Counted from the first letter of the stretch, positions 1-8,482 are shown. The stretch: 32,851 bases of DNA from Lentimicrobiaceae bacterium (GCA_028697555.1 JAQVEX010000028.1:1-32851), one strand, 5' to 3'. Made by a program: numbers and translations. Notes: generated by a model from the sequence alone, not told the origin.

Positions 1-524
1 GCGAATCGCAAGCAAGAATGCTTTACACCTACTATGCTAAAGAAGCTGATAAAGAAGGCTACAAGCAAATTGCAGCCATATTTATGGAAACTGCCGAGCA
101 AGAAAAAGAACACGCAAAACGCATGTTTAAATATTTAGAAGGTGGAATGCTTGAAATTACATCGACTTTTCCTGCAGGAGTTATCGGAACAACAGCCGAA
201 AACTTGAAAGCCGCAGCTGAGGGCGAAAACGAAGAATGGACAGAATTGTATCCGCACTTCGCCGATGTTGCCGAAAAAGAAGGTTTTAAGGAAATTGCTA
301 CAATGTACAGAATGATAGCAAAAGCCGAAGCTATTCACGAAGAACGCTATCTGAAACTGTTGAAGCGCGTTGAAGAAGAAAACGTATTCTCGCGTGACGA
401 AGCAATTGAATGGCAATGTCGCAATTGCGGATATGTACACAAAGGCAAAAATGCACCGGAACTTTGCCCTGCATGCTTACATTCTCAAGCATACTTCGAG
501 CCAAAGAACGACAAATATTACTAG
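1..524 (+). CDS. rbr: Rubrerythrin, 5' end cut by the window edge
   Basis: Rubrerythrin is a cytosolic non-haem di-iron peroxidase that removes hydrogen peroxide in anaerobes, using electrons delivered through its rubredoxin domain. The reading frame is open from base 3 and begins with ESQAR, the family's first helix with an iron-ligand Glu, so the true start lies upstream and the ATG at 18 is internal. The two ExxH iron motifs are visible (EKEH near residue 30 and EAIH near residue 105 counted from base 18). A C-terminal rubredoxin-like knuckle carries CRNC and CPAC, the four Cys of the FeS4 site. It ends at TAG 522-524 and is followed by a terminator. Only about 15-20 N-terminal residues should be missing. 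Confidence 0.95.
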   Translation, partial: ESQARMLYTYYAKEADKEGYKQIAAIFMETAEQEKEHAKRMFKYLEGGMLEITSTFPAGVIGTTAENLKAAAEGENEEWTELYPHFADVAEKEGFKEIATMYRMIAKAEAIHEERYLKLLKRVEEENVFSRDEAIEWQCRNCGYVHKGKNAPELCPACLHSQAYFEPKNDKYY

Positions 525-620
525 TAGTTTGGTAAAAATCGTAAGATTTTATATCGAAAATATCACACTTAAATTAGTTGTACTATAAGTACGACAAGAA
601 TTTTGTTTTGTCAAATTTAA

Positions 621-654
621 AACCGTAAAACATTAATTTGTTTTGCGGTTTTTT
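621..654 (+). terminator. Rho-independent terminator after rubrerythrin
   Basis: Arms aaccgtaaaac (621-631) and gttttgcggtt (640-650) pair over 11 bp with one G-T wobble around an 8-nt loop, followed by TTTT. Confidence 0.75.
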
Positions 655-760
655 GTTTACTTTGAGTTCAGTTTATAATAACAGATGTTAATTGAGTTGT
701 TTGCTTTTTGAACATTTGTTTTAATCAATAACCCTTTAGGTTTCAATTTTGTTTTTTTCA

Positions 761-903
761 TTTTCTTTGCTTGTCCAAAGAAAACGAAACAAAAGAAAAG
801 ACTTTTAATTGAGTAAAATTTTATTGTTTTTTTGGTTCTTTTGTGTTACCGCAGAGTATTGAGTACTTTTAAAAATAATACGAAACGAAATAACACAAAA
901 GAA
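761..903. repeat. Palindromic intergenic element, copy 1, with adjoining hairpin
   Basis: This fills much of the 435-bp spacer between rubrerythrin and the AraC gene, in which I see no gene. It has a 9-bp perfect hairpin (761-769 with 776-784, loop CTTGTC), then a 68-bp element at 836-903 bounded by perfect 13-bp inverted repeats, ttcttttgtgtta (836-848) and taacacaaaagaa (891-903). A second, longer copy of the 836-903 element lies at 17989-18075. Two copies in non-coding DNA with terminal inverted repeats suggest a small dispersed element; no transposase or target duplication is visible. Confidence 0.7.
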
Positions 904-927
904 GGTAAGATATATGTAAAAAAGTCT

Positions 928-935
928 TACATTTG
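928..935 (+). promoter_or_regulatory. -7 promoter box for the AraC-family gene
   Basis: TACATTTG matches the Bacteroidetes TAnnTTTG box and lies 24 bp before the ATG at 960. No convincing -33 TTTG is seen. Confidence 0.5.
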
Positions 936-959
936 TAAAACATTTCTATTGTTAAAAAA

Positions 960-1844
960 ATGACAAATAAATCGAGTGATTCATATTATACTCTACGAGA
1001 AGCCATAATAAGTCTCGGTTACGAATGGCAGGAGAAAGATTATTTTTTCTGTCATGGCGAACTTCCCATTATCAATGATGCCATTACCGACATGAAAGAG
1101 TACGTTGGTATTTTGCTGTGCGCCGACGGCGATATCGACATAAGCATCAACGAAGTAGATTATAATCTTACGGCATCAACTTTACTGATCGCACATCCTA
1201 CGTCGATTGTGCATATTATTCGCTCAAAAAGGCAATATAAAGGTTTTCTTTTGTTTGTTGCACGTAATTTTTTAGCTAAAAACATTGTAAATGCTCAACT
1301 AGTAAAGCCTTTCCGTCAAATTTCCAAGCACCAGTACACAATCACTAATATTAGTAGAGAACAACAGAAAAATCTTATAGATATTTATAAATTAATTTAT
1401 AGAAAAAAAGAAACCAAACAATCTGTGTTTCAATTGGAAACGTTGCGCAATTTGTTTTTGGTTTTTATTTGCGAAGTAGCCGAAATCTTTTTAAAAAGCA
1501 AAAAAGTTGAAAATCGTTCAACAAGAAATGAAGAAATTACCGATGCTTTTTTTAATCTACTACGCCAACCTTTAAGAGTAAGCGATAAAACTGCTTTTTT
1601 TGCTAATCTGTTAAACATCTCTCCAAAACACTTGATTAAAACCATTAAAAATACTACGGGAAAATCACCAGGTATTTTTATTAATGAAAAAATAACTGAC
1701 GATGCCAAATTGTTGCTAGCCGATAACAGCCTCACTATCAGCCAGATTTCCGATAAGTTGGGATTTTCCGAAACTTCATCGTTTAGTAAGTTCTTTAAAA
1801 AGCAAGTCGGAATATCCCCATCTCAATTTAGACAACAACTTTAA
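960..1844 (+). CDS. AraC-family transcriptional regulator
   Basis: A 294-residue regulator. The C-terminal ~100 residues carry the two helix-turn-helix units of the AraC family: the first around FANLLNISPKHLIKTIK and the second around LTISQISDKLGFSETSSFSK, ending in the conserved GISPSQFR. The N-terminal part (about residues 20-110) has the hydrophobic beta-strand pattern of a cupin-like ligand or dimerisation domain but no recognisable specificity. It sits immediately upstream of ftsH-hdeD. Two 16-bp direct repeats spaced 21 bp begin 3 bases after its stop and overlap the ftsH promoter, so a role as local activator of those genes is the natural inference. The effector is unknown. Confidence 0.92.
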   Translation: MTNKSSDSYYTLREAIISLGYEWQEKDYFFCHGELPIINDAITDMKEYVGILLCADGDIDISINEVDYNLTASTLLIAHPTSIVHIIRSKRQYKGFLLFVARNFLAKNIVNAQLVKPFRQISKHQYTITNISREQQKNLIDIYKLIYRKKETKQSVFQLETLRNLFLVFICEVAEIFLKSKKVENRSTRNEEITDAFFNLLRQPLRVSDKTAFFANLLNISPKHLIKTIKNTTGKSPGIFINEKITDDAKLLLADNSLTISQISDKLGFSETSSFSKFFKKQVGISPSQFRQQL

Positions 1845-1847
1845 AAG

Positions 1848-1884
1848 GTGAATTTTGGTCAACTACATGTGAATTTCAGGCAAC
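1848..1884 (+). promoter_or_regulatory. Probable AraC-type operator: two 16-bp direct repeats
   Basis: GTGAATTTTGGTCAAC (1848-1863) and GTGAATTTCAGGCAAC (1869-1884) agree at 13 of 16 positions and are exactly 21 bp apart, two helical turns. The second half-site occupies the -33 region of the promoter whose -7 box is at 1905-1912. This is the classic geometry for an AraC-family dimer activating from a site overlapping the upstream promoter element. Binding by the adjacent regulator is inferred. Confidence 0.65.
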
Positions 1885-1904
1885 GAAATAAACTCTATGT
1901 TTGT

Positions 1905-1912
1905 TAATTTTG
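1905..1912 (+). promoter_or_regulatory. -7 promoter box for ftsH-hdeD
   Basis: TAATTTTG matches TAnnTTTG. There is no TTTG box at -33; instead the second direct repeat of the operator lies there, as expected for an activator-dependent promoter. The leader to the ATG at 2001 is about 80 nt. Confidence 0.55.
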
Positions 1913-2000
1913 TAAATCGAAGTCTGTATTATTCAATACTTTAGCCTTATTACGTGATAATACGGGATAAATCACTTAACCATCAAAAATTTTTTCAGAA

Positions 2001-3872
2001 ATGGATAAAAAAAATGTTGACAATAATTCTCCCAAAAAACCAGGTATTAATTGGAGTAGTTTTTTGTGGACTGTCGCATTGTTGCTGATACTCAACTCGT
2101 TAGTGTTCCCTTACTTATTTAAGCCCAAAATTATTCACACAACGTACAGTACTTTTTTAAACAAAGTCGATTCGGGTTTAATAAAGCAAGTAAACATCGA
2201 CGGGAATAAAATTTATTTTACCGCTTCAAGCGATACGATTGTTAAGAAAGACGATAGCAAAGACCTTGTTTTTCAGACAGGCAAAATGAATGATGCCAAT
2301 TTAGTTGATAGACTTTTGTTGGCAGATAGTCCTAACGAAAACGGAAAAATTGAATTTAACGAAACCATTCCTCGCGAAAACTCGCCAATATTAAGCTTTT
2401 TGCTTTATTGGGTATTGCCTGGAGTAATTTTCTTCTTTATTTGGAGAAATGCAATGAAATCGATGGGTGGAAGGTTTGGCGGTAATTATATGAGTTTTGG
2501 AAAAGACAAAGAGAAAATTTATGCCGAAGACGAAGTGAAAACCACCTTTGCCGATGTTGCAGGACAGGAAGAAGCCAAAGAGTCGTTAACTGAAATAATC
2601 GACTTTTTGCATAATCCCAAGAAATACAGCAAAATAGGCGCTGCACTTCCCAAAGGAGTGTTGTTAGTTGGTCCTCCGGGAACAGGTAAAACCCTTATAG
2701 CTAGAGCTGTTGCAGGCGAAGCCAAAGTGCCTTTCTTTGTTCTTTCCGGCTCCGAATTTGTCCAAATGTTTGTAGGTATGGGTGCTGCCAAAGTACGCGA
2801 TTTGTTCAGTCAGGCAAACAAAAAAGCACCTTGTATTATTTTTATAGATGAAATTGATGCTATTGGCAAAAGACGTGACGGAATGGCAAGCAACGACGAA
2901 CGTGAACAAACGCTAAACCAATTGCTTACAGAAATGGACGGTTTCGACGGACGAAAAGGGGTTGTTATTCTTGCAGCTACTAATCGTCCCGAAAGTTTAG
3001 ACAAAGCTTTGCTTCGTCCCGGTAGGTTCGACCGCCGAGTTCAGATGGAACTTCCTGATTTAGAAGGCCGAAAAGCTATTTTGCAAGTGCATCTTAAAAA
3101 AGTAAAACACGAAGAAATAGATTTAGACTTGATTGCTCGTGCGACGTCAGGAGCATCGGGTGCAGAGATAGCAAACATCGTTAATGAAGGAGCTTTGAGA
3201 GCCGTTAGAAATAACAGCAATAGCGTAACAACTAGCGATTTGGAAGAGAGTATAGAAACCGTTATTGCCGGAGCAAAACGAAAAGGAAAGGTTATTTCCG
3301 ACGATGAGAAACGCGTTATAGCTTATCATGAAATCGGTCATGCTATGGTTGCTGCAATGCAGTCGCACTCGGCTCCGGTGCATAAAATCACTATTATTCC
3401 CCGCACATCCGGAGCTCTTGGCTACGTAATGCAGGTAGATGAAAGCGAACGCAACCTGTACAGCAAAGAAGATTTGGAAAACAGGATAACCACATTTACA
3501 GGTGGACGTGCCGCCGAAGAAGTAATTTTTGGTAGAATAACTACAGGTGCATCCAACGATATAGAACAAGCCACCAAACTTGCTCGTGCTATGGTTACCC
3601 GCTACGGAATGAGCGATGAGTTTGGTATGGTAGCTTTGGAAACGGTAAACAATCCATACTTGAGCAACGATACATCTTTGAGTTGTTCTGCAAAAACAGC
3701 CGCTCGTGTCGATGATGTTGTGCTTTCGATTGTGAAAAAAGCTCACGAAAAGGCAAAAAACATTATTATTGAAAATGAAGCCAAAATGCACGAATTAGCG
3801 GAATATCTTATTAAAAAAGAGACTATTACGGGAGAGGAGTTTATGAATATTTTAAAGGGTAATAATAAATAA
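2001..3872 (+). CDS. ftsH: ATP-dependent zinc metalloprotease FtsH
   Basis: A membrane-anchored AAA+ protease of 623 residues that degrades misfolded or short-lived membrane and cytosolic proteins. Two membrane helices (about 19-41 and 129-151) flank a periplasmic loop. The AAA domain shows Walker A GPPGTGKT (224-231), Walker B IIFIDEID (near 279-286) and the second region of homology ending [10 protein letters not shown]. The protease site is HEIGH (443-447), the HExxH zinc motif, with the third ligand Asp520 in TGASNDI. Two positions differ from the commonest FtsH: HEIGH instead of HEAGH, and pore-region [17 protein letters not shown] instead of FVEMFVGVGASRVRDLF. It may therefore be a second, stress-linked paralogue rather than the housekeeping copy. 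hdeD follows after 7 bp. Confidence 0.95.
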   Translation: MDKKNVDNNSPKKPGINWSSFLWTVALLLILNSLVFPYLFKPKIIHTTYSTFLNKVDSGLIKQVNIDGNKIYFTASSDTIVKKDDSKDLVFQTGKMNDANLVDRLLLADSPNENGKIEFNETIPRENSPILSFLLYWVLPGVIFFFIWRNAMKSMGGRFGGNYMSFGKDKEKIYAEDEVKTTFADVAGQEEAKESLTEIIDFLHNPKKYSKIGAALPKGVLLVGPPGTGKTLIARAVAGEAKVPFFVLSGSEFVQMFVGMGAAKVRDLFSQANKKAPCIIFIDEIDAIGKRRDGMASNDEREQTLNQLLTEMDGFDGRKGVVILAATNRPESLDKALLRPGRFDRRVQMELPDLEGRKAILQVHLKKVKHEEIDLDLIARATSGASGAEIANIVNEGALRAVRNNSNSVTTSDLEESIETVIAGAKRKGKVISDDEKRVIAYHEIGHAMVAAMQSHSAPVHKITIIPRTSGALGYVMQVDESERNLYSKEDLENRITTFTGGRAAEEVIFGRITTGASNDIEQATKLARAMVTRYGMSDEFGMVALETVNNPYLSNDTSLSCSAKTAARVDDVVLSIVKKAHEKAKNIIIENEAKMHELAEYLIKKETITGEEFMNILKGNNK

Positions 3873-3879
3873 TATAAAC

Positions 3880-4446
3880 ATGGAATATTTATTTAAGAAA
3901 ACAGAAAAAGCTATTAAACGATGGTATTTGTTGCTCATTGTTGGAATAGTATTCGTAATTTTGGGGATTTGGACAATAGCCACTCCGTTAAGTGCTTATA
4001 CGGCTTTGTCCATTGTATTTGCTCTGGGATTTATTGTCGGAGGAATTACTGAAATTGGTTTCGTTTTAGGCAATAAGTACTATAACTGGGGCTGGGCATT
4101 AGCTTTAGGTATATTGAGCATCATAGTCGGTGTACTCTTACTGCTTAATCCCGCTGTGTCAATGCTTACTTTGTCATTTTATGTAGGATTTACTTTGCTT
4201 TTCCGCTCTGTATCAGGCATGGTTTCGGCGTACGAAATGAAACAATACGGCATTTTAGATTGGGGTACGCTTATGCTGATTGCAGTGTTAGGTTTGATTT
4301 TTTCATTTATTTTATTGTGTAATCCGGTTTTTACAAGCATTAACGTAGTTGTTTGGACAGCACTAGCATTTATTGTCTTGGGAGCTTACACTATCTACTA
4401 TTCCTTTAAACTGCGAAAACTCAACAAAATGATGAGAGAGGAATAA
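3880..4446 (+). CDS. HdeD-family (DUF308) membrane protein
   Basis: A 188-residue protein made almost entirely of six hydrophobic helices, with short loops and a basic C-terminus (KLRKLNKMMREE). The helix pairs rich in Gly, such as FALGFIVGGITEIGFVL and ALGILSIIVGVLLLLNPAVS, match the HdeD/DUF308 family, whose E. coli founder sits in the acid-resistance island. The molecular function of the family is unclear. It starts 7 bp after ftsH, so the two are almost certainly co-transcribed, and a strong terminator follows. An FtsH plus HdeD pairing also occurs in transmissible stress- and heat-tolerance loci of Gammaproteobacteria. Confidence 0.88.
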   Translation: MEYLFKKTEKAIKRWYLLLIVGIVFVILGIWTIATPLSAYTALSIVFALGFIVGGITEIGFVLGNKYYNWGWALALGILSIIVGVLLLLNPAVSMLTLSFYVGFTLLFRSVSGMVSAYEMKQYGILDWGTLMLIAVLGLIFSFILLCNPVFTSINVVVWTALAFIVLGAYTIYYSFKLRKLNKMMREE

Positions 4447-4470
4447 AGATTAATTCTGTTTTTATATTGG

Positions 4471-4511
4471 AAAACAGTTAATGCTCAATAGGAGTGTTAG
4501 CTGTTTTTTTT
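4471..4511 (+). terminator. Terminator after hdeD
   Basis: Arms aaaacagttaatgctc (4471-4486) and gagtgttagctgtttt (4492-4507) form a 16-bp stem with three G-T wobbles, a 5-nt loop and a run of T. Confidence 0.85.
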
Positions 4512-4540
4512 GTTATGTGGTTGTAATTGTTATACTTTTG
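4509..4540 (+). promoter_or_regulatory. Promoter of the urea transporter gene
   Basis: TTTG (4509-4512), 20-bp spacer, TACTTTTG (4533-4540): a full Bacteroidetes -33/-7 pair. The leader to the ATG at 4634 is about 85 nt. Confidence 0.6.
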
Positions 4541-4633
4541 CGATGTTTTAAATTAAAACAAATAGTAATGTACGACTAAAAATTTAGACATCCATTAAAA
4601 AAGCGTCAACGATAACAATTACACTTTTTAAAC

Positions 4634-5521
4634 ATGCCCCAAAAAATCAGTAACAACACTTTATTCGCTAAATCCGTATCCATTATCACCGTTACTCTTA
4701 AAGGATTCGGACAAATAATGCTTCAAGAAAACCGGATTACAGGTTTACTATTTCTTATAGGTATTTTTTACGGTTCGCCTGTTATGGGATTGTCTGCACT
4801 TCTATCAGTTATATGCGGGACAAGCACAGCTTATCTTCTAAAATACGACAAAACCGAAATAAACAAAGGACTTTACGGATTTAGCGCTGCATTGGTAGGA
4901 GTAGCGGTAATGCTATTTTTAAAACCTGTGTTTTGGTCCTGGATTATCGTTGTTGTGGGTTCGGTGTTGGCAGCAATGTTGCAACACTTTTTTATTAAAC
5001 GAAATTTTCCTGCGTTCACTTTCCCGTTTGTCGTGGTAACTTGGGTTATACTGTTAATTTGTAGAAATTTTTATACAGAAATATTAGCTGTACCAATGCC
5101 AACTATCGCTCATATAAGCGACTCATTCTCCGATGGTTTTAGGGGCTTCGGACAAGTAATTTTTCAAAACAAATTAGTGTCGGGAATATTGTTTTTCTTG
5201 GCTGTATTTATTAGTTCACCAATAGCAGCACTGTACGGACTAGCCGGAGCAATTGTCTCCGATATTATTGCATTCGGCTTTGCCGCACCAATAGACGATA
5301 TAAACCTTGGACTATACGGCTTCAACGCAGTTTTATGTGCAATAGTTTTCGCCGGAAATCAAGTCAGAGATGGCATTTGGGTCTTGCTTTCGGTAGTTCT
5401 TTCTTTATGCATCAGCATATTGATGATGAAATTTCACTTAACGCAGCTAACGTTCCCGTTCGTCTTAGCAACTTGGATAACTCTTTTTATTAAGAATAAA
5501 GTTCAACCATCGTTGAAGTGA
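4634..5521 (+). CDS. Urea transporter (UT family)
   Basis: A 295-residue integral membrane protein that should passively move urea across the inner membrane. The two inverted-topology halves of the family are visible as an internal repeat: GFGQIMLQENRITGLLFLIG...NKGLYGFSAALVG (residues about 24-96) and GFGQVIFQNKLVSGILFFLA...NLGLYGFNAVLCA (about 170-238). The LYGF(S/N)A motif in each half lines the selectivity filter. Length is typical of bacterial UT proteins. It is flanked by terminators or promoters on both sides, so it appears monocistronic. No urease genes lie in the window, so whether urea is used as nitrogen source or for pH control cannot be told here. Confidence 0.9.
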   Translation: MPQKISNNTLFAKSVSIITVTLKGFGQIMLQENRITGLLFLIGIFYGSPVMGLSALLSVICGTSTAYLLKYDKTEINKGLYGFSAALVGVAVMLFLKPVFWSWIIVVVGSVLAAMLQHFFIKRNFPAFTFPFVVVTWVILLICRNFYTEILAVPMPTIAHISDSFSDGFRGFGQVIFQNKLVSGILFFLAVFISSPIAALYGLAGAIVSDIIAFGFAAPIDDINLGLYGFNAVLCAIVFAGNQVRDGIWVLLSVVLSLCISILMMKFHLTQLTFPFVLATWITLFIKNKVQPSLK

Positions 5522-5613
5522 TTATTTGTTTGAATTTCTTGTGTAAAACACAACTTTATTTTCTTTCAATCACTTTAAAATCAAGGGAATAACTAAAAAG
5601 TTTTAAAAACCAC

Positions 5614-5661
5614 CTTACTTGTGTCAGTATTTGGCACATCTTTTCTGTAATTTTGCAATAT
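5614..5661 (+). promoter_or_regulatory. Promoter/operator of the WYL gene, shared with 8483-8530
   Basis: An imperfect palindrome (GTGTCAGTATTTGGCAC, 5621-5637) is followed 10 bp later by the -7 box TAATTTTG (5648-5655) and CAATAT. The 13 bases AGTATTTGGCACA and the -7 region recur at 8483-8530 with identical spacing. The element overlaps an upstream TTG-initiated extension of the reading frame and so argues for the ATG at 5682 as the start. Confidence 0.7.
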
Positions 5662-5681
5662 CAAATATAAAACACAGCAAA

Positions 5682-6626
5682 ATGAGTCAGAAAAGAAAAA
5701 ACAGCAAAGAAAATACTTCGGTGCTTTTCAATCGTTATGTTTGGTTGGCAGAAACCATTCAGCGTGCAGGTAGAATTACCTTTGAGGAAATAAACGAGAA
5801 ATGGACGCGTTCCAATTTAAACTATTCGGGCGATGATTTGCCGTTGCGCACTTTTCACCACCACAGAGCAGCTATCGAAGAAATGTTCGATATAAACATT
5901 GCCTGCGATAGAGGAGCCGGATATTATTATTACATTGAAAATCAAGATGATATTCGCAGAGGCAACTTGCGTTCGTGGATGTTGAATGCGTTTTCGGTGG
6001 GTAATTTGCTCAACGAGAGTAGGGCTTTAAAAGATAGAATTTTGTTTGAAAAAATTCCTTCGGGGCATCAATACCTTTCTCCTTTGCTCGAATCGATAAG
6101 AGATAACCTGACGGTTGAAATAACTTATCAGAGCTTTGGTCGCGATGAGCCAAGCACCTTTACCATTGAGCCGTATTGCTTAAAGGTTTTCAAACAACGT
6201 TGGTACGTTTTGGCTAGAAGTCCGAAATACGACGAGCTGCGTATTTACTCGCTTGACCGCATACACGAGTTGGAAATCACCAAACTTCAATTTAATTATC
6301 CCGCCGATTTTTCTCCCGAAAGTTTTTTCTACGACAGTTTTGGAGTTATTGTTAATTCCGGCGAAGAAACAGAAACCGTAGAAATAAAAGTGTTCGACAA
6401 TCAGCGTAAGTATTTCGAATCACTTCCTTTGCATCATTCGCAAACTTTAGTAGAGGAAAACGGCGACTACGCAACGTTTCAATACACTATTCGTCCGACC
6501 TACGATTTTATTCAGGAGTTGTTTATGCACGCCGAAAACGTAGAGGTAATAAAACCCAAATGGTTGCGAGAAGAATTTGCCAATAAGGTGCGGGAAATGA
6601 GCGAAATGTATAATACAAAATTGTAG
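5682..6626 (+). CDS. WYL-domain transcriptional regulator
   Basis: A 314-residue regulator: N-terminal winged helix (about residues 10-75, ending in a YYYYI strand), central WYL domain (about 135-215, with EPYCLKVFKQRWYVLARS and IYSLDRI) and a C-terminal WCX-type extension. WYL proteins sense nucleic acids or nucleotides and often control defence, DNA-repair or mobile genes. The frame is open upstream to a TTG at 5619, but that stretch contains the promoter, so ATG 5682 is chosen. The same promoter/operator stands before the gene at 8566, suggesting autoregulation and control of that gene. Confidence 0.88.
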   Translation: MSQKRKNSKENTSVLFNRYVWLAETIQRAGRITFEEINEKWTRSNLNYSGDDLPLRTFHHHRAAIEEMFDINIACDRGAGYYYYIENQDDIRRGNLRSWMLNAFSVGNLLNESRALKDRILFEKIPSGHQYLSPLLESIRDNLTVEITYQSFGRDEPSTFTIEPYCLKVFKQRWYVLARSPKYDELRIYSLDRIHELEITKLQFNYPADFSPESFFYDSFGVIVNSGEETETVEIKVFDNQRKYFESLPLHHSQTLVEENGDYATFQYTIRPTYDFIQELFMHAENVEVIKPKWLREEFANKVREMSEMYNTKL

Positions 6627-6630
6627 AGCC

Positions 6631-6711
6631 GTGTCGAAAGAAAAAATTGGCGATAAAGAAGGTGCTAAAAAAGATAAAGAGACAAGAAAACAATTACAAA
6701 ACAAACTGTAA
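6631..6711 (+). CDS. Possible Lys-rich micro-ORF
   Basis: GTG-initiated frame of 26 codons, starting 4 bases after the WYL stop: VSKEKIGDKEGAKKDKETRK followed by QLQNKL. It is highly charged and fills most of the spacer before the next gene. No ribosome-binding site or homology is evident, so it may be chance in A-rich DNA. Confidence 0.15.
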   Translation: MSKEKIGDKEGAKKDKETRKQLQNKL

Positions 6712-6736
6712 TTATAACAGATAAAAGTGAACTTCA

Positions 6737-7450
6737 ATGAAAAGCAAAGAAGCATTACAAAATGACTATCAAAAATTCATCGACTATCTGAACTGTGGTG
6801 TTTACGGATTTACTTTCGATGAATTAGACTCTTATTCGGTAGAAGAATTGGAAACAATGGCAAATTTCGGTTGGAGCGACGAAGTTAGCGAAGAGTTGTA
6901 CGAAATTATTATGCGACGCAGAAAACGAAAGCTGAACGAAATATTTGTCTTCAACCAAGATACTATTCCGGCAATAATTGAGCTTAATAACAAGTTGGCA
7001 GATTATTGTCGTGATTTAAAAAAGGAGACCGAAGACTTGTACAGCCGAGTGCAACAATTAAATTGGAGCAATTTCACAATAAGCGGTAAGGTTATAATAC
7101 AAGGCGGCGAACCATTTATCGATTGTGCTATTACAACTATAAATGATAATTTGCTCTCGTTCAGTATTTCTTCCGGCGAAGGAATAGAGCAATTAAACAT
7201 GTTTCCAATTTTCAACTTTCATAATAACTACGCCGACAAAATTTTATCTCATAACACGCAACAAGCCGCCAAAGTATTCGACGAGGCACGAGATTGCCAC
7301 ATTGGCTATGCTTTTTATTTACTTTATCGTAAAAGCTGCCTTAGTTTTCAAGATATGTTGGAAATTTGCAGCTTACAAAAAGAGATAAATATTCGTTACT
7401 ATTCCGATATTGAAAGAATTTGTGACGAAATTAATGTGGAAGGCGAATAA
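6737..7450 (+). CDS. Hypothetical protein, 237 residues
   Basis: I do not recognise this protein. It has no signal peptide or membrane helix. The N-terminal third is acidic and helical (YGFTFDELDSYSVEELETMANFGWSDE), followed by a basic RRRKRK stretch at about 56-61, a helical segment, and then a beta-rich part (FTISGKVIIQGGEPFIDCAITTINDNLLSFSIS). It starts with ATG 110 bp after the WYL gene in the same orientation with no promoter or terminator seen between, so co-transcription with the regulator is likely. A cytosolic partner or target of that unit is the most that can be inferred. Confidence 0.75.
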   Translation: MKSKEALQNDYQKFIDYLNCGVYGFTFDELDSYSVEELETMANFGWSDEVSEELYEIIMRRRKRKLNEIFVFNQDTIPAIIELNNKLADYCRDLKKETEDLYSRVQQLNWSNFTISGKVIIQGGEPFIDCAITTINDNLLSFSISSGEGIEQLNMFPIFNFHNNYADKILSHNTQQAAKVFDEARDCHIGYAFYLLYRKSCLSFQDMLEICSLQKEINIRYYSDIERICDEINVEGE

Positions 7451-7489
7451 AAACATTGAAAACTATGTTATTTAATTTTAAATAATTAG

Positions 7490-7497
7490 TAACTTTG
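7490..7497 (+). promoter_or_regulatory. -7 promoter box for the UDG-like gene
   Basis: TAACTTTG matches TAnnTTTG, giving a leader of about 70 nt before the ATG at 7576. No clear -33 box. Confidence 0.45.
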
Positions 7498-7575
7498 AAG
7501 GTTATAATTAAAAAAACATATCGGGGTAGCTGAAAACCGTACAGAGTAGGCATAACAACTTAAATTTATATAACT

Positions 7576-8361
7576 ATGGCAAAATACAACGAAAAATTAG
7601 ATGCTCTATTTGAAGAATGGAAGAAAGAATTTGAAAAGAATGGACATACCGGTTTTTGTTATGACGGGTTAATGTACAGAGGTAAAAGTTGGAAAACAGA
7701 AGATGGAAAAAAAACTTATTATGGTAAAGGTTTAGGGGATGAAAATTCCATGTGGTTGAATGCAGAAAAACGGATTCTTTTTCTACTTAAAGAGCCAAAT
7801 AAAAATCCGGATCAAGATACACGTGAGTTTTTCCCAGGAGCTAATTATGGTAGTATTTCAAGACACTACAAAAATATAGCATATTGGCTATTTGGACTAA
7901 TTTCATTTAAAGAAAATAATAATGCTCCTGAATTTGGAAAAATAGATTTTTGGGAAGATGTTTTTCCAGTATTTGACACTGAGCCGTACGCAATAGTTAA
8001 TTGTAAGAAAGAATCAGGTGGGAGTAAAACAGATGCAGGTGAGTTATCAGAACACATGCAATTATATGCTGATTTTACCAGAAAAGAAATAGAAATTTTA
8101 AATCCGGATATTATTGTTTGTGGAGGAGGAAGCAATAGCATCAAAAATTTTGTAAAACAATATATCTACCCTGATATTGAAAAGATTAGTGATAATAACA
8201 ATTGGATTTATTACAGCAAGAAAGAAAATAAGGTTGTGATAAACTCTTATCACCCTAGTTATTTTGGAATAAAAATTGAAGAAATGTACACACGGATGAT
8301 GAGTGCTTACAAAGAATTTTTAGAAAAATACCCCAATTTTAGAAAATCTTCCAGAAAGTAA
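7576..8361 (+). CDS. Uracil-DNA-glycosylase-superfamily-like protein
   Basis: A 261-residue soluble protein with sparse but telling resemblance to the UDG fold. There is a strand RILFLLKEPN at about residues 70-80 where UDGs have their first active-site loop, a central YAIVNCKKE, the strand LNPDIIVCGGG typical of the superfamily (ILKPDVIVxLG), and INSYHPSYF near the C-terminus, matching the HPS active-site motif. This supports the fold more than a specific enzyme activity: the usual catalytic water-activating motif of family 1-5 UDGs is not plain, so the substrate may be something other than uracil in DNA. It has its own promoter and a strong terminator, and sits among a WYL regulator and other accessory genes. 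Confidence 0.5.
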   Translation: MAKYNEKLDALFEEWKKEFEKNGHTGFCYDGLMYRGKSWKTEDGKKTYYGKGLGDENSMWLNAEKRILFLLKEPNKNPDQDTREFFPGANYGSISRHYKNIAYWLFGLISFKENNNAPEFGKIDFWEDVFPVFDTEPYAIVNCKKESGGSKTDAGELSEHMQLYADFTRKEIEILNPDIIVCGGGSNSIKNFVKQYIYPDIEKISDNNNWIYYSKKENKVVINSYHPSYFGIKIEEMYTRMMSAYKEFLEKYPNFRKSSRK

Positions 8362-8410
8362 CGATAGGTTCATTTAATCAAATTTAATTTATCCACCTTT
8401 TAACTTCATT

Positions 8411-8442
8411 CAGGACTGACTTACAATCAGTCCTGTTTTTTT
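8411..8442 (+). terminator. Terminator after the UDG-like gene
   Basis: CAGGACTGA (8411-8419) and TCAGTCCTG (8427-8435) form a perfect 9-bp stem with a 7-nt loop, followed by seven T. Confidence 0.92.
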
Positions 8443-8482
8443 GTTGTTTACTTAGGTCTGCAAAAATTCAAATTAAATTTAA

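Noticed and set aside
3147..3791. Long minus-strand open frame inside ftsH
   Set aside because: It is antisense to well-conserved AAA and protease motifs, has no promoter, and its Cys/Phe/Tyr-rich sequence is typical of a shadow frame.
5539..5553. Terminator TTGTGT-aaa-ACACAA after the urea transporter
   Set aside because: The stem is only 6 weak base pairs with a 3-nt loop and no clean T run; too weak to list as a feature.
5631..5658. Sigma-54 promoter (TTGGCAC with TTGCA) before the WYL gene
   Set aside because: The GG and GC dinucleotides are about 20 bp apart instead of the required ~12 bp (GG-N10-GC); the TAATTTTG box fits the Bacteroidetes primary sigma factor better.
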